Of a DNA stretch of 62,020 nt, positions 26,401-34,795 are shown one piece after another. Location: positions 1 to 62,020 of the forward strand of contig NZ_JHVJ01000031.1 in NCBI RefSeq assembly GCF_000620085.1, in the 5' to 3' direction. The DNA is from Marinobacterium jannaschii DSM 6295 (lineage in GTDB: Bacteria > Pseudomonadota > Gammaproteobacteria > Pseudomonadales > Balneatricaceae). Every line of letters begins with the position of its first letter. Positions within the stretch are counted from its first letter, which is position 1. The notes beneath the pieces are model-generated. The model saw only the letters and a program-made list of their open reading frames with translations. It had not been told where the DNA came from and searched no databases. A program made the translations under genes and the position numbers.

Positions 26401-26606
26401 GTCTGCGACCGGTCATGATGACCGCCCTGACGTCTGCTTTTGGTCTGATTCCGATTCTGATGTCGACGGAGATCGGTTCTGAGATTCAGAAACCCCTGGC
26501 AACAGTCGTTGTCGGTGGGCTGATCTCTGCGACCTTGCTTACTCTGTTCATTATTCCGGTTCTTTATGCTCCGTTTTCACGCTCTAAATACCGGCACGAA
26601 CAATAA
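23421..26606 (+). CDS. czcA: Heavy-metal-type RND efflux pump (CzcA/CusA family)
   Basis: 1061 residues, full length, with 12 predicted membrane segments in the usual layout. The TM4 relay reads AIGMMVDGAVVMMEN: the Asp and Glu of the D..DGAVV..EN signature are kept, but the first Asp typical of Co/Zn/Cd pumps is Ala, as in CusA. Methionines expected for the CusA Cu/Ag triad are not evident (TRVDELLSG in place of RIDMLSTG). After TM4 there is a His/Asp-rich cytoplasmic stretch (HPDQMHEGHTAPDSDDP). Substrate specificity is therefore unclear. Third gene of the operon. Confidence 0.88.
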   Translation: MLNRIVDWAVTNRLLVLLLLLASIAAAALMIPRLNLDAFPDVTNVQVTVNAEAPGLAAEEVEQLITFPIESVMYALPDVAQVRSISKTGLSGVTVVFKEGTDIYFARQLVFERLQAAREMIPEGVGIPEIGPNTSGLGQVFQYLLKVDPGSNYDVMQLRSLNDWVVKLLLMPVDGVTEVLSFGGDVKQYQVEIDSNKLLSYGLQTADIVDAIEANNRNAGGWYMDRGNEQLVVRGVGWLRNGTDGLADIAAIPLKEQDGTLVRVSDIARVGFGSEIRQGAVSLSMRNGSGAAESLGEVVTGIVLKRMGSNTNATIEGIKARIPLINRALPDGVTFEPFYDQADLVSKAINTVVTALLQAFAFIVIVLSLFLLNLRATALVLISIPLSVGLALALMAYYGLSANLMSLGGLAIAIGMMVDGAVVMMENIFKHLSHPDQMHEGHTAPDSDDPYAASTDNSGIPLRIKMAAREVARPVFFAVMIIVVVFAPLFSLDGVEGKLFQPMAITIIIAMLAALLVALIIVPAMASYLFRSGIREKESPILKPLDAAYRFLLQRALRFRQAVVALAIASVLGTMALVPQLGTEFVPELEEGTINIRVTLAPSANLDTALEIAPKLEQTLLQFPEVTYALSRIGRPELGGDPEPVSNVEIYVGLKPQSEWTTAPTRQELQQQFKEKLEIFPGLLLNFSQPIATRVDELLSGVKAQLAIKLFGPDLATLAEKGREIEQQVRQIDGTRDVAMEQVEGEAQLVIRPDREQLFRYGLAIGDIIDLVETGIGGMAAGQVVNGNERYDIYVRLAQNQRNNIARLRDLRLQSANGAWVKLGDVAQVAIESGPPQIRRDDVQRRVVVQANVEGRDMGSIVRDINAAIDTRVELPAGYTVSIGGQFENQQRAQAKLMVVVPLSIALIGLLLYFSFGSTMQATLVLLNLPLALIGGVLALYLSGQYLSVPSSIGFITLFGVAVLNGVVMVESINLRLEAGQELQTAIFEGACSRLRPVMMTALTSAFGLIPILMSTEIGSEIQKPLATVVVGGLISATLLTLFIIPVLYAPFSRSKYRHEQ

Positions 26607-26621
26607 ATAACCCTGATAGCC

Positions 26622-26639
26622 GGAGGCCATTTGGCCTCC
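26622..26639 (+). terminator. Hairpin between pump and response-regulator genes
   Basis: GGAGGCCATTTGGCCTCC, a 7-bp perfect stem without a T-run. It may be a partial terminator or an RNA-stability element separating pump and regulator expression. Confidence 0.5.
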
Positions 26640-26659
26640 ATTGCTGACAAAAGGCTTAT

Positions 26660-27331
26660 ATGATGCGTCTTTTACTGATTGAAGATGATCCGAACCTAGG
26701 TCATTTCCTGAAAACTAACCTAATGGAGCGAAATTACCTGGCTGATCTGGCCACTAACGCAACCGATGCCAAGTATCTGGCGGCCGAGATCAGTTATGAC
26801 CTAATAATTCTTGATCTTGGTCTGCCCGACCAAAACGGTCTTGACCTGCTGCGTGAATGGCGCAAGCGCCACATGCATATATTAGTGCTGATACTTACGG
26901 CCCGCAGTAACTGGGAGGAGCGGGTCGAAGGATTTAAGGCTGGTGCCGACGATTACCTCTGCAAACCGTTTCACTTTGAAGAACTGGAAGTACGCCTGCA
27001 AGCGTTGCTCAATCGCAATAACCCCTTTCGCTGCCAACAGCTGGAAGTCGCAGGCATCCAGCTTGATGAAGATAACCAAACCGCTCTTATTGTCAGCAAC
27101 GATACGCTACTCGACTTCACCGCAACTGAATACCGCTTGCTAAAGCACTTTATGCTGAATGCCGGCCGACTTCGCAGTCGCCAACAACTGCTGGACATCC
27201 TCTACCAGTATGGTGATGAGCGCGACAGCAATATCGTTGAAGCCTACATTCGCCGCCTTCGCCTGAAGCTGGGCAAGCAGGCCATTGAAACTAAGCGGAT
27301 GCAGGGCTATATCTTCCGGGGGCTGGCATGA
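26660..27331 (+). CDS. OmpR-family response regulator
   Basis: 223 residues with a canonical receiver: acidic pair E8-D9-D10, phospho-acceptor D52 in LIILDLGLPD, T/S in LILTARS and Lys in DDYLCKPF. The C-terminal winged helix is DFTATEYRLLKHFM to VEAYIRRLRLKLG. AAAGG five bases before the ATG supports the start. It overlaps the kinase gene by ATGA, so the two are co-translated. It lies 54 bp after the pump gene and probably controls it. Confidence 0.9.
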   Translation: MMRLLLIEDDPNLGHFLKTNLMERNYLADLATNATDAKYLAAEISYDLIILDLGLPDQNGLDLLREWRKRHMHILVLILTARSNWEERVEGFKAGADDYLCKPFHFEELEVRLQALLNRNNPFRCQQLEVAGIQLDEDNQTALIVSNDTLLDFTATEYRLLKHFMLNAGRLRSRQQLLDILYQYGDERDSNIVEAYIRRLRLKLGKQAIETKRMQGYIFRGLA

Positions 27332-28647
27332 TATCGATCAAGCGAATTCTGACACGCCAGTTTCTGGCGTTGTCAGTCCTGTTATTGTTGCTGGCCGGAT
27401 TGCTATACGGCTGGCTGATGAACAGTACAATTCGCGCGGTGCAAAAGGATACGCTGGTCGAAGAGTCAGACCTGATCTACGAAATGCTCAGCCTCAGTCA
27501 GGATAAGGAACTGGCTAAAACCCTGTTATATCATCGTCGGGTGCCACGCCATGCCTTTATGGTGGCTCACAAAAGGGAGATCTGGCAATCCGGCTATTCC
27601 GAACAACTTAGCCTACCGGCACAGCAGTGGTTTACCCAGACAGAAAACACTTTCGAATATGAAGTAGCGAGTAGCAAACAGACCTTCCTTGTTAGCATCA
27701 AGCGTTACCCTGCCTCAGCCGGTTTCCCACCTATAAAGGTAGCCGTCGCAAAGGACATCACTGCCAGTAACACCACTTTGCGCAACAGCCATATAAAGTT
27801 AGGCCTGATCCTATCCGCCGTCCTGGCGGTAATGATCTATCTTCAGCACACTCTGATGCGAATGTCCTTCTTGCACTTTGACGTGACCCGTCGCGAAGTT
27901 CAGGCATTACATAAGGGGGAAAGCATACAGCTCTCCAGCCCCACATTTACAGAGACGGCCCCACTGATTAATGCGATTAACGATTTAGCAACCAGCATGC
28001 TCAGCCGCTCGCAACGCACCCGTAATGCTATCGGTAACCTGTCTCACGCCATGAAAACGCCCCTAGCCGTGCTTCACCAGATATCGGCCAGCAAAAACCC
28101 GGCATTGCCGGAGGAGATAAGATCAGGCATTGCCCGACAGGCAGACCAGCTTAACCGACTTATCGAGCAGGAGATGCGCCGTGCGGTAATAGCCGGAGAG
28201 AGACATCTGACCAGTTGTTTTTCGATTCAAACCGCATTGGAGGAGATCGCCGCCACCTTGAAAATGATTCACCGCAGTAAAACGATCACCACTCAGCTGG
28301 ATATACAACAGGAGGTCACATTCCCAGGAGAACAAGCCGACTTTATGGAATTGGCCGGCAACCTGATGGATAACGCGGCCAAGTGGTGTGAAGGCATCAT
28401 TCGGGTCTCTGTCAGTGCCACAGGACCCCAACTACAGATTGTCATTGAAGATGATGGTAAAGGCTGTAACGAAGAGGAACTGGCTAATATCAGTAAACGG
28501 GGAGTCCGGCTTGATGAAAGTATTGCAGGAGCCGGCCTTGGACTCGGAATAGTGAAGGACATTGTCAATCACCATAATGGATCTATGAATCTGATGAAGT
28601 CGGAACTTGGCGGATTACGTATCGACATTAGTCTGCCGTTACGCTGA
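27328..28647 (+). CDS. Sensor histidine kinase
   Basis: 439 residues. TM1 about 13-30 and TM2 about 157-172 bracket a periplasmic sensor of some 125 residues. The dimerisation box is NLSHAMKTPLAVL with H240, the N box LAGNLMDNAAKW, the G1 box EDDGKGC and the G2 box GAGLGLGIV. It belongs to the PhoQ/CzcS-like EnvZ class. It is partner to the preceding regulator through an ATGA overlap. The ligand is probably a metal or envelope signal, from its place beside the RND operon (inference). Confidence 0.9.
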   Translation: MISIKRILTRQFLALSVLLLLLAGLLYGWLMNSTIRAVQKDTLVEESDLIYEMLSLSQDKELAKTLLYHRRVPRHAFMVAHKREIWQSGYSEQLSLPAQQWFTQTENTFEYEVASSKQTFLVSIKRYPASAGFPPIKVAVAKDITASNTTLRNSHIKLGLILSAVLAVMIYLQHTLMRMSFLHFDVTRREVQALHKGESIQLSSPTFTETAPLINAINDLATSMLSRSQRTRNAIGNLSHAMKTPLAVLHQISASKNPALPEEIRSGIARQADQLNRLIEQEMRRAVIAGERHLTSCFSIQTALEEIAATLKMIHRSKTITTQLDIQQEVTFPGEQADFMELAGNLMDNAAKWCEGIIRVSVSATGPQLQIVIEDDGKGCNEEELANISKRGVRLDESIAGAGLGLGIVKDIVNHHNGSMNLMKSELGGLRIDISLPLR

Positions 28648-28748
28648 TCAGCCTTCCCCTTCGCACGGTAGAAGCCGGAATGCTTGAAGAATCAGCTTCC
28701 AGCCACCATATAGTTACTTTCGCATAGAAAACCAAACAGGGCTTCCCT

Positions 28749-29276
28749 ATGGATCAGATCGTCGTCTCTCCTGGTGATATCGTGGTCACCAACTTCAGTG
28801 GCTACCAGCACTACTCTATCGTCTCCAACAAGCGATGCGATGAGGGTAAGCCGATGCTGATCTCCGCCAGCCGCCGCACGGGGACGGTACAGGAGGAGCC
28901 CTGGGATCTTGTGACACGCGGCAAGAAGACCTACCCCACCCAGATCAGCCATGAGATGCCGCTGCATCTTGTTCTGAAAAATGCCCGCGCCATGATCGGC
29001 CAGTGGCAATACTCTGTCGGCAAACGTAACTGCGAGCACTTCGTCACTCATGTGCTGGGGCTGGATAGCCATTCCCGTCAGGTCAATAACGGACTGATCG
29101 GTGCTGCGGCAGGGCTTACCCTGGCCAGCGCACTGTCGGAAAAGCCCACGGTCACCAAGTACCTCTGCAGCGCCGCCGCGCTGGCCGGTGCCGCCGTAAT
29201 AGCCTCCAGGGCTAAGCGCAAGAAGGCGAAAGGGGAAATGGCTCAGGAGCAGCCGGTACAGCAGTTGCCGGGGTAA
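28749..29276 (+). CDS. LRAT/NlpC-P60-like thiol hydrolase or acyltransferase domain protein
   Basis: 175 residues. H in GYQHYSIVSN and Cys in GKRNCEHFVTHVLG give the circularly permuted papain-like dyad of lecithin:retinol acyltransferase-like proteins. A hydrophobic Ala-rich segment (IGAAAGLTLASAL and AAALAGAAVIAS) near the C-terminus could be a membrane hairpin, followed by a basic tail. Bacterial members are little studied; acyl transfer or amide hydrolysis is inference. Monocistronic, with a hairpin directly downstream. Confidence 0.78.
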   Translation: MDQIVVSPGDIVVTNFSGYQHYSIVSNKRCDEGKPMLISASRRTGTVQEEPWDLVTRGKKTYPTQISHEMPLHLVLKNARAMIGQWQYSVGKRNCEHFVTHVLGLDSHSRQVNNGLIGAAAGLTLASALSEKPTVTKYLCSAAALAGAAVIASRAKRKKAKGEMAQEQPVQQLPG

Positions 29277-29280
29277 ACCT

Positions 29281-29306
29281 GTTTTCTTTGGGTGAGCAAA
29301 GAAAAC
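29281..29306 (+). terminator. Hairpin downstream of LRAT-like gene
   Basis: 9-bp stem GTTTTCTTT/AAAGAAAAC with an 8-nt loop, four bases after the stop region. The remaining gap to 29534 holds nothing recognisable. Confidence 0.6.
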
Positions 29307-29533
29307 GAACAACTTCACAACAGGAAACTGGCTTTCAGTCAGATCGAATAGAGCAGACTCCGGAAGCTCACCCTAAAAGAGTCTTCGAAGTCATTCATAG
29401 CACAGTAAATCGTCCCACAACTCAGGTATTCGTGCCTGGAAAGCGTTTTATCAGGTACACAATATTCTCAGCCGAGAGTACTTCCACACCTCAGCTATAA
29501 GAAGCAGAAACCCGTGCAATATTCCCGGCCCGA

Positions 29534-30301
29534 CTACAGGGCAAATACCTTGCCACCAACCCAGATATCACCGCTATGGTTTTCAACCCGGATACGGTTT
29601 TCGAACTCCGGCCAACCCATAGCAACCTGCACCGATTTTCCCTCTGAAAGAGGCAGCGCGGCGCAGCAGATGGCACAGGCGGCATCTTCCGGCATGTTGT
29701 AGAGGGGATTGCTGGCCCGGGCATAGATCAGGTTGTTGTCACGGCACCAGAGCATATAGCCGCTGAAGTTTTTGTTCCGGTTCCAGTCGCCAAGTGGGGT
29801 CAGGTCGAAACGAACCTGACGCAATGCTTCCGCCGAACGGACTTTAATGCAGAGCTTGGGCTTTCCGGCGCTGAACACTCCGGTGACCGCCATATCACCC
29901 TCGCCAAGGCCAAACCAGGCGGGATCAGGCTGCCCTGTAAAACCCGGCTCCAGTCGCTGTTGCGGGCCGAAATTCACCAACGCATAGTCACCCTGTTTAC
30001 GGACTTCGCAGATACCGGAGCCGGTCTCGACACGGAAATGATCGCCTGATACCCGCTGGGCAGCGCCCAGCAGGGCATGACCGCAGATCGGTGCTTCCTT
30101 AGAGCCGGGATAGAAGAAACGAAAGCGAATATCGGCGCAATTGCTCGCTTCGAGCAGCACCGTTACAGGGATACCGGACTCGGCCGGGTTATGAGGCTCG
30201 GTGACCAGCGCCATCAGGTTGCCGCCGGTCACGGCGTCGCGGCCAAATACTTTGAATTTATCCATCCGGGGATAATGCAGTTCCGTCACTGGCAGGTCCA
30301 T
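29534..30301 (-). CDS. PhzF-family isomerase/epimerase-like protein
   Basis: 255 residues. FKVFGRDAVTGGNLMALV near the start and APICGHALLGAAQRV (the substrate loop with G-H-A) are PhzF signatures; the catalytic Glu is likely in LLEASNCADIRFRF. The C-terminal lobe ends with GDIWVGGKVFAL, as in the family. Slightly short compared with the usual 260-300 residues. PhzF-like proteins isomerise cyclic or acidic metabolites; most are uncharacterised. Monocistronic. Confidence 0.8.
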   Translation of the reverse strand: MDLPVTELHYPRMDKFKVFGRDAVTGGNLMALVTEPHNPAESGIPVTVLLEASNCADIRFRFFYPGSKEAPICGHALLGAAQRVSGDHFRVETGSGICEVRKQGDYALVNFGPQQRLEPGFTGQPDPAWFGLGEGDMAVTGVFSAGKPKLCIKVRSAEALRQVRFDLTPLGDWNRNKNFSGYMLWCRDNNLIYARASNPLYNMPEDAACAICCAALPLSEGKSVQVAMGWPEFENRIRVENHSGDIWVGGKVFAL

Positions 30302-30384
30302 GCTTTAGCAAGAATTCTTTACGCCCGGGCCAGCAAACGGGCCTGTCCTCAGATCCGAGCCGGAAGGCCTCTTGCGCCAGAAGG

Positions 30385-31293
30385 TCAGTTCCAGCAAACA
30401 GAGCCGTCCTCACACATCCTGAAGGGTTTCAGGCCACCCAGGTTAATCAGATCACGACGGTTCTGCCGGCAATCCAATCCCTGCGGACGGATACGGGTAC
30501 TCGGTGACATCAGTGAACGATGCGATACCTCCATCATATTTTTGACGCCAACCACACCCTGCATCCCGGAGAAGTCAGTGACCAGGTAATCAATATTACA
30601 GAGTACGGCGTTGTTGATCAGCGGGATCGATTCGCCATAAGCAGTGAGGCGAAAACGGCGATTATTGATCCGCGCCAGCGTCAGGGCCGATCCCTCATCC
30701 AGCGCCACCACCGCGTCGCCAGAGAGCGCCTTGATCTGCGGCTCGAAAGGCTGATCACACTTCAGTTCTTTGTAGGCAATATTGGACAGGAAGAAAGCAC
30801 TCTTAAGGTCTTCCACCAGGGTTTTGTTCTGGCTGTCGCAGTTAACCACCAGCGCAATACCGGTCTGGGTAGTGGCACCGACGCCCTGTGCGATCTCGAC
30901 AGCCGCCATGGGCTTATCAATGGTGATATTGGTACGTCCCAGCGTCGACAGCTTATCCCACTGCCCTAACAGGGTGATATTACCCATCTCCTGTAACGCC
31001 ATTGGCAACTTGGATTTTTTCGTCTTGTCGTTTACAAAGAACAGGTGATCGTAGTTATAGATACTGCGATCGATATTGTTGCCATCGATCACTTCAACCA
31101 ATGTTTGCGGGTAGAGGGAGGCCATCGCCTGCACACCCTGCACGATCTGATTGACCGGAAAACTGTTGTCCGTTACGACCACACCAAAACGCCGCGACGG
31201 CTCTGAGGTGCCTTGCGCGGAGTTGGTTTCAGCATACGAGAAAGATGAAAGGAGGGCCGATAACCCCATGATAAAAGCCCGAGCAGAGCGCAT
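30385..31293 (-). CDS. Exported protein, possible periplasmic solute-binding fold
   Basis: 302 residues with a signal peptide (SARAFIMGLSALLSSFSYAE). The mature part alternates strand-helix units (FGVVVTDNSFPVNQIVQGVQAMA, GIALVVNCDSQNKTLVEDLK, DAVVALDEGSALTLARINN) in the manner of two-lobed binding proteins, but no family is confidently recognised. Six cysteines, mostly late in the sequence (CDQPF, LCNID, DCRQNR, RMCEDGSVCWN), suggest disulfides. Monocistronic. Confidence 0.6.
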   Translation of the reverse strand: MRSARAFIMGLSALLSSFSYAETNSAQGTSEPSRRFGVVVTDNSFPVNQIVQGVQAMASLYPQTLVEVIDGNNIDRSIYNYDHLFFVNDKTKKSKLPMALQEMGNITLLGQWDKLSTLGRTNITIDKPMAAVEIAQGVGATTQTGIALVVNCDSQNKTLVEDLKSAFFLSNIAYKELKCDQPFEPQIKALSGDAVVALDEGSALTLARINNRRFRLTAYGESIPLINNAVLCNIDYLVTDFSGMQGVVGVKNMMEVSHRSLMSPSTRIRPQGLDCRQNRRDLINLGGLKPFRMCEDGSVCWN

Positions 31294-31508
31294 TTGATAT
31301 CCCCTTCTCAGCCTGTGCTGTTAAGCAACCTGAACAAATTCCATACGATGACTGCAGCCGTCATCCCTGAATTCTGCTGTTTTAGTCAGCTTAGCAGTGG
31401 TGCCTGTAACAGCAAACTTACAGGCCGTTCAGTTTCTGAAGGATAACAAGGCCTGAATAAGTTCGCGTGAACCATGCGTTAGGTTCCCCTTATCAGAGTT
31501 CCCCGAGT

Positions 31509-32060
31509 TCAGCCGTGCTTCAGGGCTTCCTGCCCCATCTCCTCGGAGGTCTGCAGTACCGCCTGCTCCAACTCGCTGTCGCGTGAGTGGTGGTAAAGAC
31601 GGACATCGAACTCAAGGTCCCAGTGCTCATCACCGGCGCGGCAAAGTCTGCCGTCACGCAGGGCATTGACGATGGATGAATAAGGCAGCCAGGCAAAACC
31701 CAGCTTTTCCAGCACCATCGATTTGAGGGTATGGGAGAAGGGATTCTCGTAGTGACGGCGCAGGTAGCAGTTATGATCTTTCTGCTGGATCAGCCGGTCG
31801 ACCGCTTTGCCGAAGAGGGATTCATGGGTATAAGCCACGAAAGAGACCGGCTCTTCGAGGCTGCCCGGCAGAGAAAATAACGGATTATCCAGGCTGCCAT
31901 CAGGCACTGAAACCGGGATTAGTTTCTCCCGCCCCACCACCGTATATTGATAGCGGCTATCATCCAGCGGCAAGCCGATATTATCGTGGGCATAGCAGAA
32001 CAGATAATCCACATGCCCCTGGGTAAAAAGCTCGACATAGTCGACCCTAAACGGCTGGAG
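31509..32060 (-). pseudogene. LysR regulator, effector-domain remnant
   Basis: The frame is open from about 32060 (FRVDYVELFTQGHVDYLFCY) to the stop at 31509 and covers roughly the last 180 residues of a LysR effector domain (ESLFGKAVDRL, GFAWLPYSSIV). The whole DNA-binding N-terminus is missing, replaced by a back-to-back TRAP remnant on the other strand. Same subfamily as the intact LysR at 13980. Confidence 0.85.
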
Positions 32061-32690
32061 TGAAGGTGTCGACGCAGTTCAGGGCGGCGTCTCCGATATC
32101 AGCTGGATCCCGGCCGATAAGCGCCTGGCATGTTATCGCGTAACCTCCCTCTACCCGACCTCTGTCAGTCTGGAAAACCAGATCGAGCTGGATGCCGAAT
32201 ACGCCAGTCTGATGAAGGATGAAGCCGCTAAGTCCAACCTGATGCCGCTGTTTAACTCCAACTACTCCTATGACCAGGAGTGGTGGTTTGAAGAGAAGGT
32301 CGACAACCTGGGCAAACTGGATGGCAAACTGGTGCGCTCCATCGGGCCGCTGGTCAGCATGATGATTGAGCGCTGGGGGGTAAGCCGGTATTTGTGGCAC
32401 CGAAAGAGGTGTTCCAGTCTGCCGAACGTGGCGTCGTGGACGGTATCAGCATGGGTGTTGCGACCTACAGTTCATGGAAGCTGTGGAACGTCATGCCTTA
32501 CATGGTTAACGCCGACCTGTTCTACGGCAACATCATCTACATGATGAACAAAAACAAATTCGAGCGCCTGAGCGGCTCCCAGCAGACCGCTGTGCTGGAA
32601 GCAGCGAAAAAAGCCGAAACCTGGCTGAAACCCCGTTACGAAGACTGGGTTGATACCCGTGTCGTCGTCAGCGGGATACTGCGGCTAACC
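32044..32690 (+). pseudogene. TRAP transporter solute-binding protein (DctP) remnant, frameshifted
   Basis: Begins mid-protein (EGVDAVQGGVSDISWIPAD), lacks the signal peptide and first domain, and continues to MMIER at 32370. There a base seems to be missing, and the frame moves to LGGKPVFVAPKEVFQS and VVDGISMGVATYSSWK. The C-terminus also ends prematurely after YEDWVDTRVV. The family (periplasmic carboxylate or sulfonate binder) is clear; the gene is dead at the 5' end, in the middle and probably at the 3' end. Confidence 0.85.
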
Positions 32691-32703
32691 GGATCAAAAA
32701 ACA

Positions 32704-32729
32704 CAAGAGCGGCTGATCTGCCGCTCTTG
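32704..32729 (+). terminator. Terminator-like hairpin after DctP remnant
   Basis: 10-bp stem CAAGAGCGGC/GCCGCTCTTG with TGATCT loop, followed by pyrimidine-rich sequence. It could serve either strand. Confidence 0.65.
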
Positions 32730-32774
32730 GCCTTTCCTGCCCTTTAAGACTGGACAGACGTCAAAAGCAGGCGC

Positions 32775-33359
32775 TCATCCGTTGCGTGCAACGCCCATCA
32801 AAACTGTCATTTCCCCTTGCTCGCTGCGCATCACGAACGCCTCAGACACCGACACCGTCTCCAGCCCGGCCTGCTCAAATGCCGCTTCAATGCGCTGCGG
32901 GGTAAAGCCAAAATCCCCTTCTTCACCCTCGGACTGCCAGTCCCACTGCATAAAGACGCCGTTTGGCGCTAACAGGGTTTTCAGCAACGCCAGGGTCTGC
33001 TCATACTGCGGCAGAAAGGCACAGACCGATGACGCGACAATCAGGTCAAAGGGTTGCTGCAGTAGTGGCTCGGCGCCAATGCTATCCGCCGTCAACTCCA
33101 GTGCCAGCGTATTCAGCCCAGCCAGTTGCTTGGCCTGCAGCACTTCGATCATCTTTTCAGAACTGTCCAGCGCCACCAACGCCTGCACCACAGGCGCTAA
33201 GCGCTCACTCATCTGGCCAGTGCCACAACCGAAATCCAGCACCCGCATCCCTGCCGGATTCACCACTTCGGTCAGGCTGGCGAATGCCTTGTCGGCGTAC
33301 GCCCTGACATCTTCATTGCTATCCCAGTCGGCAGCGTATTGATCCCAGCTGTCACTCAT
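32775..33359 (-). CDS. Class I SAM-dependent methyltransferase
   Basis: 194 residues. SAM-binding motif I VLDFGCGTGQMSERL (about 40-54), LDSSEKMIEVLQ as motif II and PFDLIVASSVCAFLP as motif IV/post-IV. This is the generic small-molecule methyltransferase plan (Methyltransf_25-like). The substrate is unknown and no neighbour suggests one. Monocistronic. Confidence 0.85.
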   Translation of the reverse strand: MSDSWDQYAADWDSNEDVRAYADKAFASLTEVVNPAGMRVLDFGCGTGQMSERLAPVVQALVALDSSEKMIEVLQAKQLAGLNTLALELTADSIGAEPLLQQPFDLIVASSVCAFLPQYEQTLALLKTLLAPNGVFMQWDWQSEGEEGDFGFTPQRIEAAFEQAGLETVSVSEAFVMRSEQGEMTVLMGVARNG

Positions 33360-33467
33360 CGCATTGCACCTTCAGATTTAGCTACATTTATGAATTATCA
33401 CACTTGGGGACTTTGCCATCAGCCGGGGTTAAAGCTGATAAACCGCCCCATCCGGCCGATCACACAT

Positions 33468-34145
33468 TCAGGGCTTTTTGGCCAGAAAGATGGTGTGGCG
33501 GCTGCCCTTACCCACCCGGGCCCGGGCCATCTTGGAGGAAGCCTTGTATCCGGCTTTTTTCAGCCGCGTCAGGAAGGCATCGTCGGGAAAGGCCGACCAG
33601 ATAGCCAGCATGCCACCCGGGCGCATGGCGCATCGAATAGCGGCCAGCCCCGCCATCGAGTAGAGACCATGATTGTCGGTCTGGGTCAGGCCTTCAGGAC
33701 CGTTATCGACATCCAGCAGGATGGCATCAAAAGTCGGCTGGGCATCTTTAAATAATCCGGCCACATCACCGAGGTGAACCCGGGTACGGCTATCCTGTAG
33801 TGGATTGCCAGCACAGGCTCCCAGCGGCCCCTGGTTCCACTCCACCACGTCAGGGATAAGCTCAGCAACGGTCACTTTGGCCGATGCCGGCACTGCTTTA
33901 AGCGCGGCGGCCAGTGTAAAGCCCATCCCCAGGCCACCCACCAGCACCTGCGCATCTTTGGCAGAACTCAGGTGAGCACAGCCCAGTTCGGCAAGGACCT
34001 GCTCCGAATTGTGTACGCGGCTATTCATCAGCTCACCTCGCACACCGGACAGGCGAATAGAAAACTCCTCCCCTCGCTGCGAGAGCTTGAGTTCACCACC
34101 ACCATTGGGAATTTCTGCTATTCCAAGTACCGTCCAGGGATTCAT
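33468..34145 (-). CDS. Spermidine synthase-like methyltransferase-fold protein
   Basis: 225 residues. VLVGGLGMGFTLAAAL (nucleotide loop), VTVAELIPDVVEWN and FDAILLDVDNGPEGL are characteristic of the spermidine synthase-like Rossmann family; however, the aminopropyl-transfer Asp context (DSSDP) is replaced by DVDNGP, so polyamine synthesis is unlikely. N-terminal beta region LKLSQRGEEFSIRL. Function unknown. Confidence 0.78.
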   Translation of the reverse strand: MNPWTVLGIAEIPNGGGELKLSQRGEEFSIRLSGVRGELMNSRVHNSEQVLAELGCAHLSSAKDAQVLVGGLGMGFTLAAALKAVPASAKVTVAELIPDVVEWNQGPLGACAGNPLQDSRTRVHLGDVAGLFKDAQPTFDAILLDVDNGPEGLTQTDNHGLYSMAGLAAIRCAMRPGGMLAIWSAFPDDAFLTRLKKAGYKASSKMARARVGKGSRHTIFLAKKP

Positions 34146-34240
34146 AGGGCCTCACACCTGTAGATTGATGCGGCACTCTACCATAGATAGAAACAGGGTT
34201 GCCCTGAACAGCGGTGAAAGAAAGGCCCTTGGGGTGCTAT

Positions 34241-34507
34241 CTATTCGCTCAACACCTGCTGCAGCTGTTCATCGTCCAGCACCGGACGGATCTCAAAGCG
34301 CAGCAGGTCGGCCCACTGCTTTGTCCAGAGTGCCAGCTGCACCGGACTGTCAGCTTCGCACAGAGCGGTGCCGTGTCTTAACGTCACATCATGCCAGCGT
34401 CCCAGCATGGTAACGCCCTCCGGTGGTGGAGCCCCCGCTTCCTTAAAACGTTCTACTGCCGCCTTATAGTGGTCGCTGCTGACATGCCAGTTGACGATAT
34501 ATTTCAT
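34241..34507 (-). CDS. DUF3303-like small protein
   Basis: 88 residues from the ATG at 34505-34507, which has GGAGG six bases upstream. MKYIVNWHVSSDHYKAAVERF, PPEGVTMLGRWH and LWTKQWADLLRFEIRPVL fit the ferredoxin-like DUF3303 fold of unknown function. Monocistronic. Confidence 0.75.
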   Translation of the reverse strand: MKYIVNWHVSSDHYKAAVERFKEAGAPPPEGVTMLGRWHDVTLRHGTALCEADSPVQLALWTKQWADLLRFEIRPVLDDEQLQQVLSE

Positions 34508-34686
34508 GATATGCCTCCACACAGATAGAGATATCGGACCCGGCGGGTTGTCGATACCGTCCGTGGAGGTGAGATGGAAAGGGAAAAGCCGGGATCAGGG
34601 CCGGGAAACAGGCTACTAAAGTGAACCCCGGCGCTACTGTAAAGGTAGCCCTTATAAGGCAGAAACAAATAGCACAGAAATAAAAA

Positions 34687-34706
34687 ACGCCGCTATAAAG
34701 CGGCGT
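34687..34706 (-). terminator. Rho-independent terminator (minus strand)
   Basis: ACGCCGCT/AGCGGCGT stem. On the minus strand it is followed by TTTTTT, placing it downstream of the CuyA-like remnant. Confidence 0.85.
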
Positions 34707-34795
34707 AAACGTCTTTTGTCTCGGAAGGAATAGCCTGAATGAAATACTCATGCAGCCGCTACGGGCACCGGCTGCGGGACTGCTAGCGATAGGTT

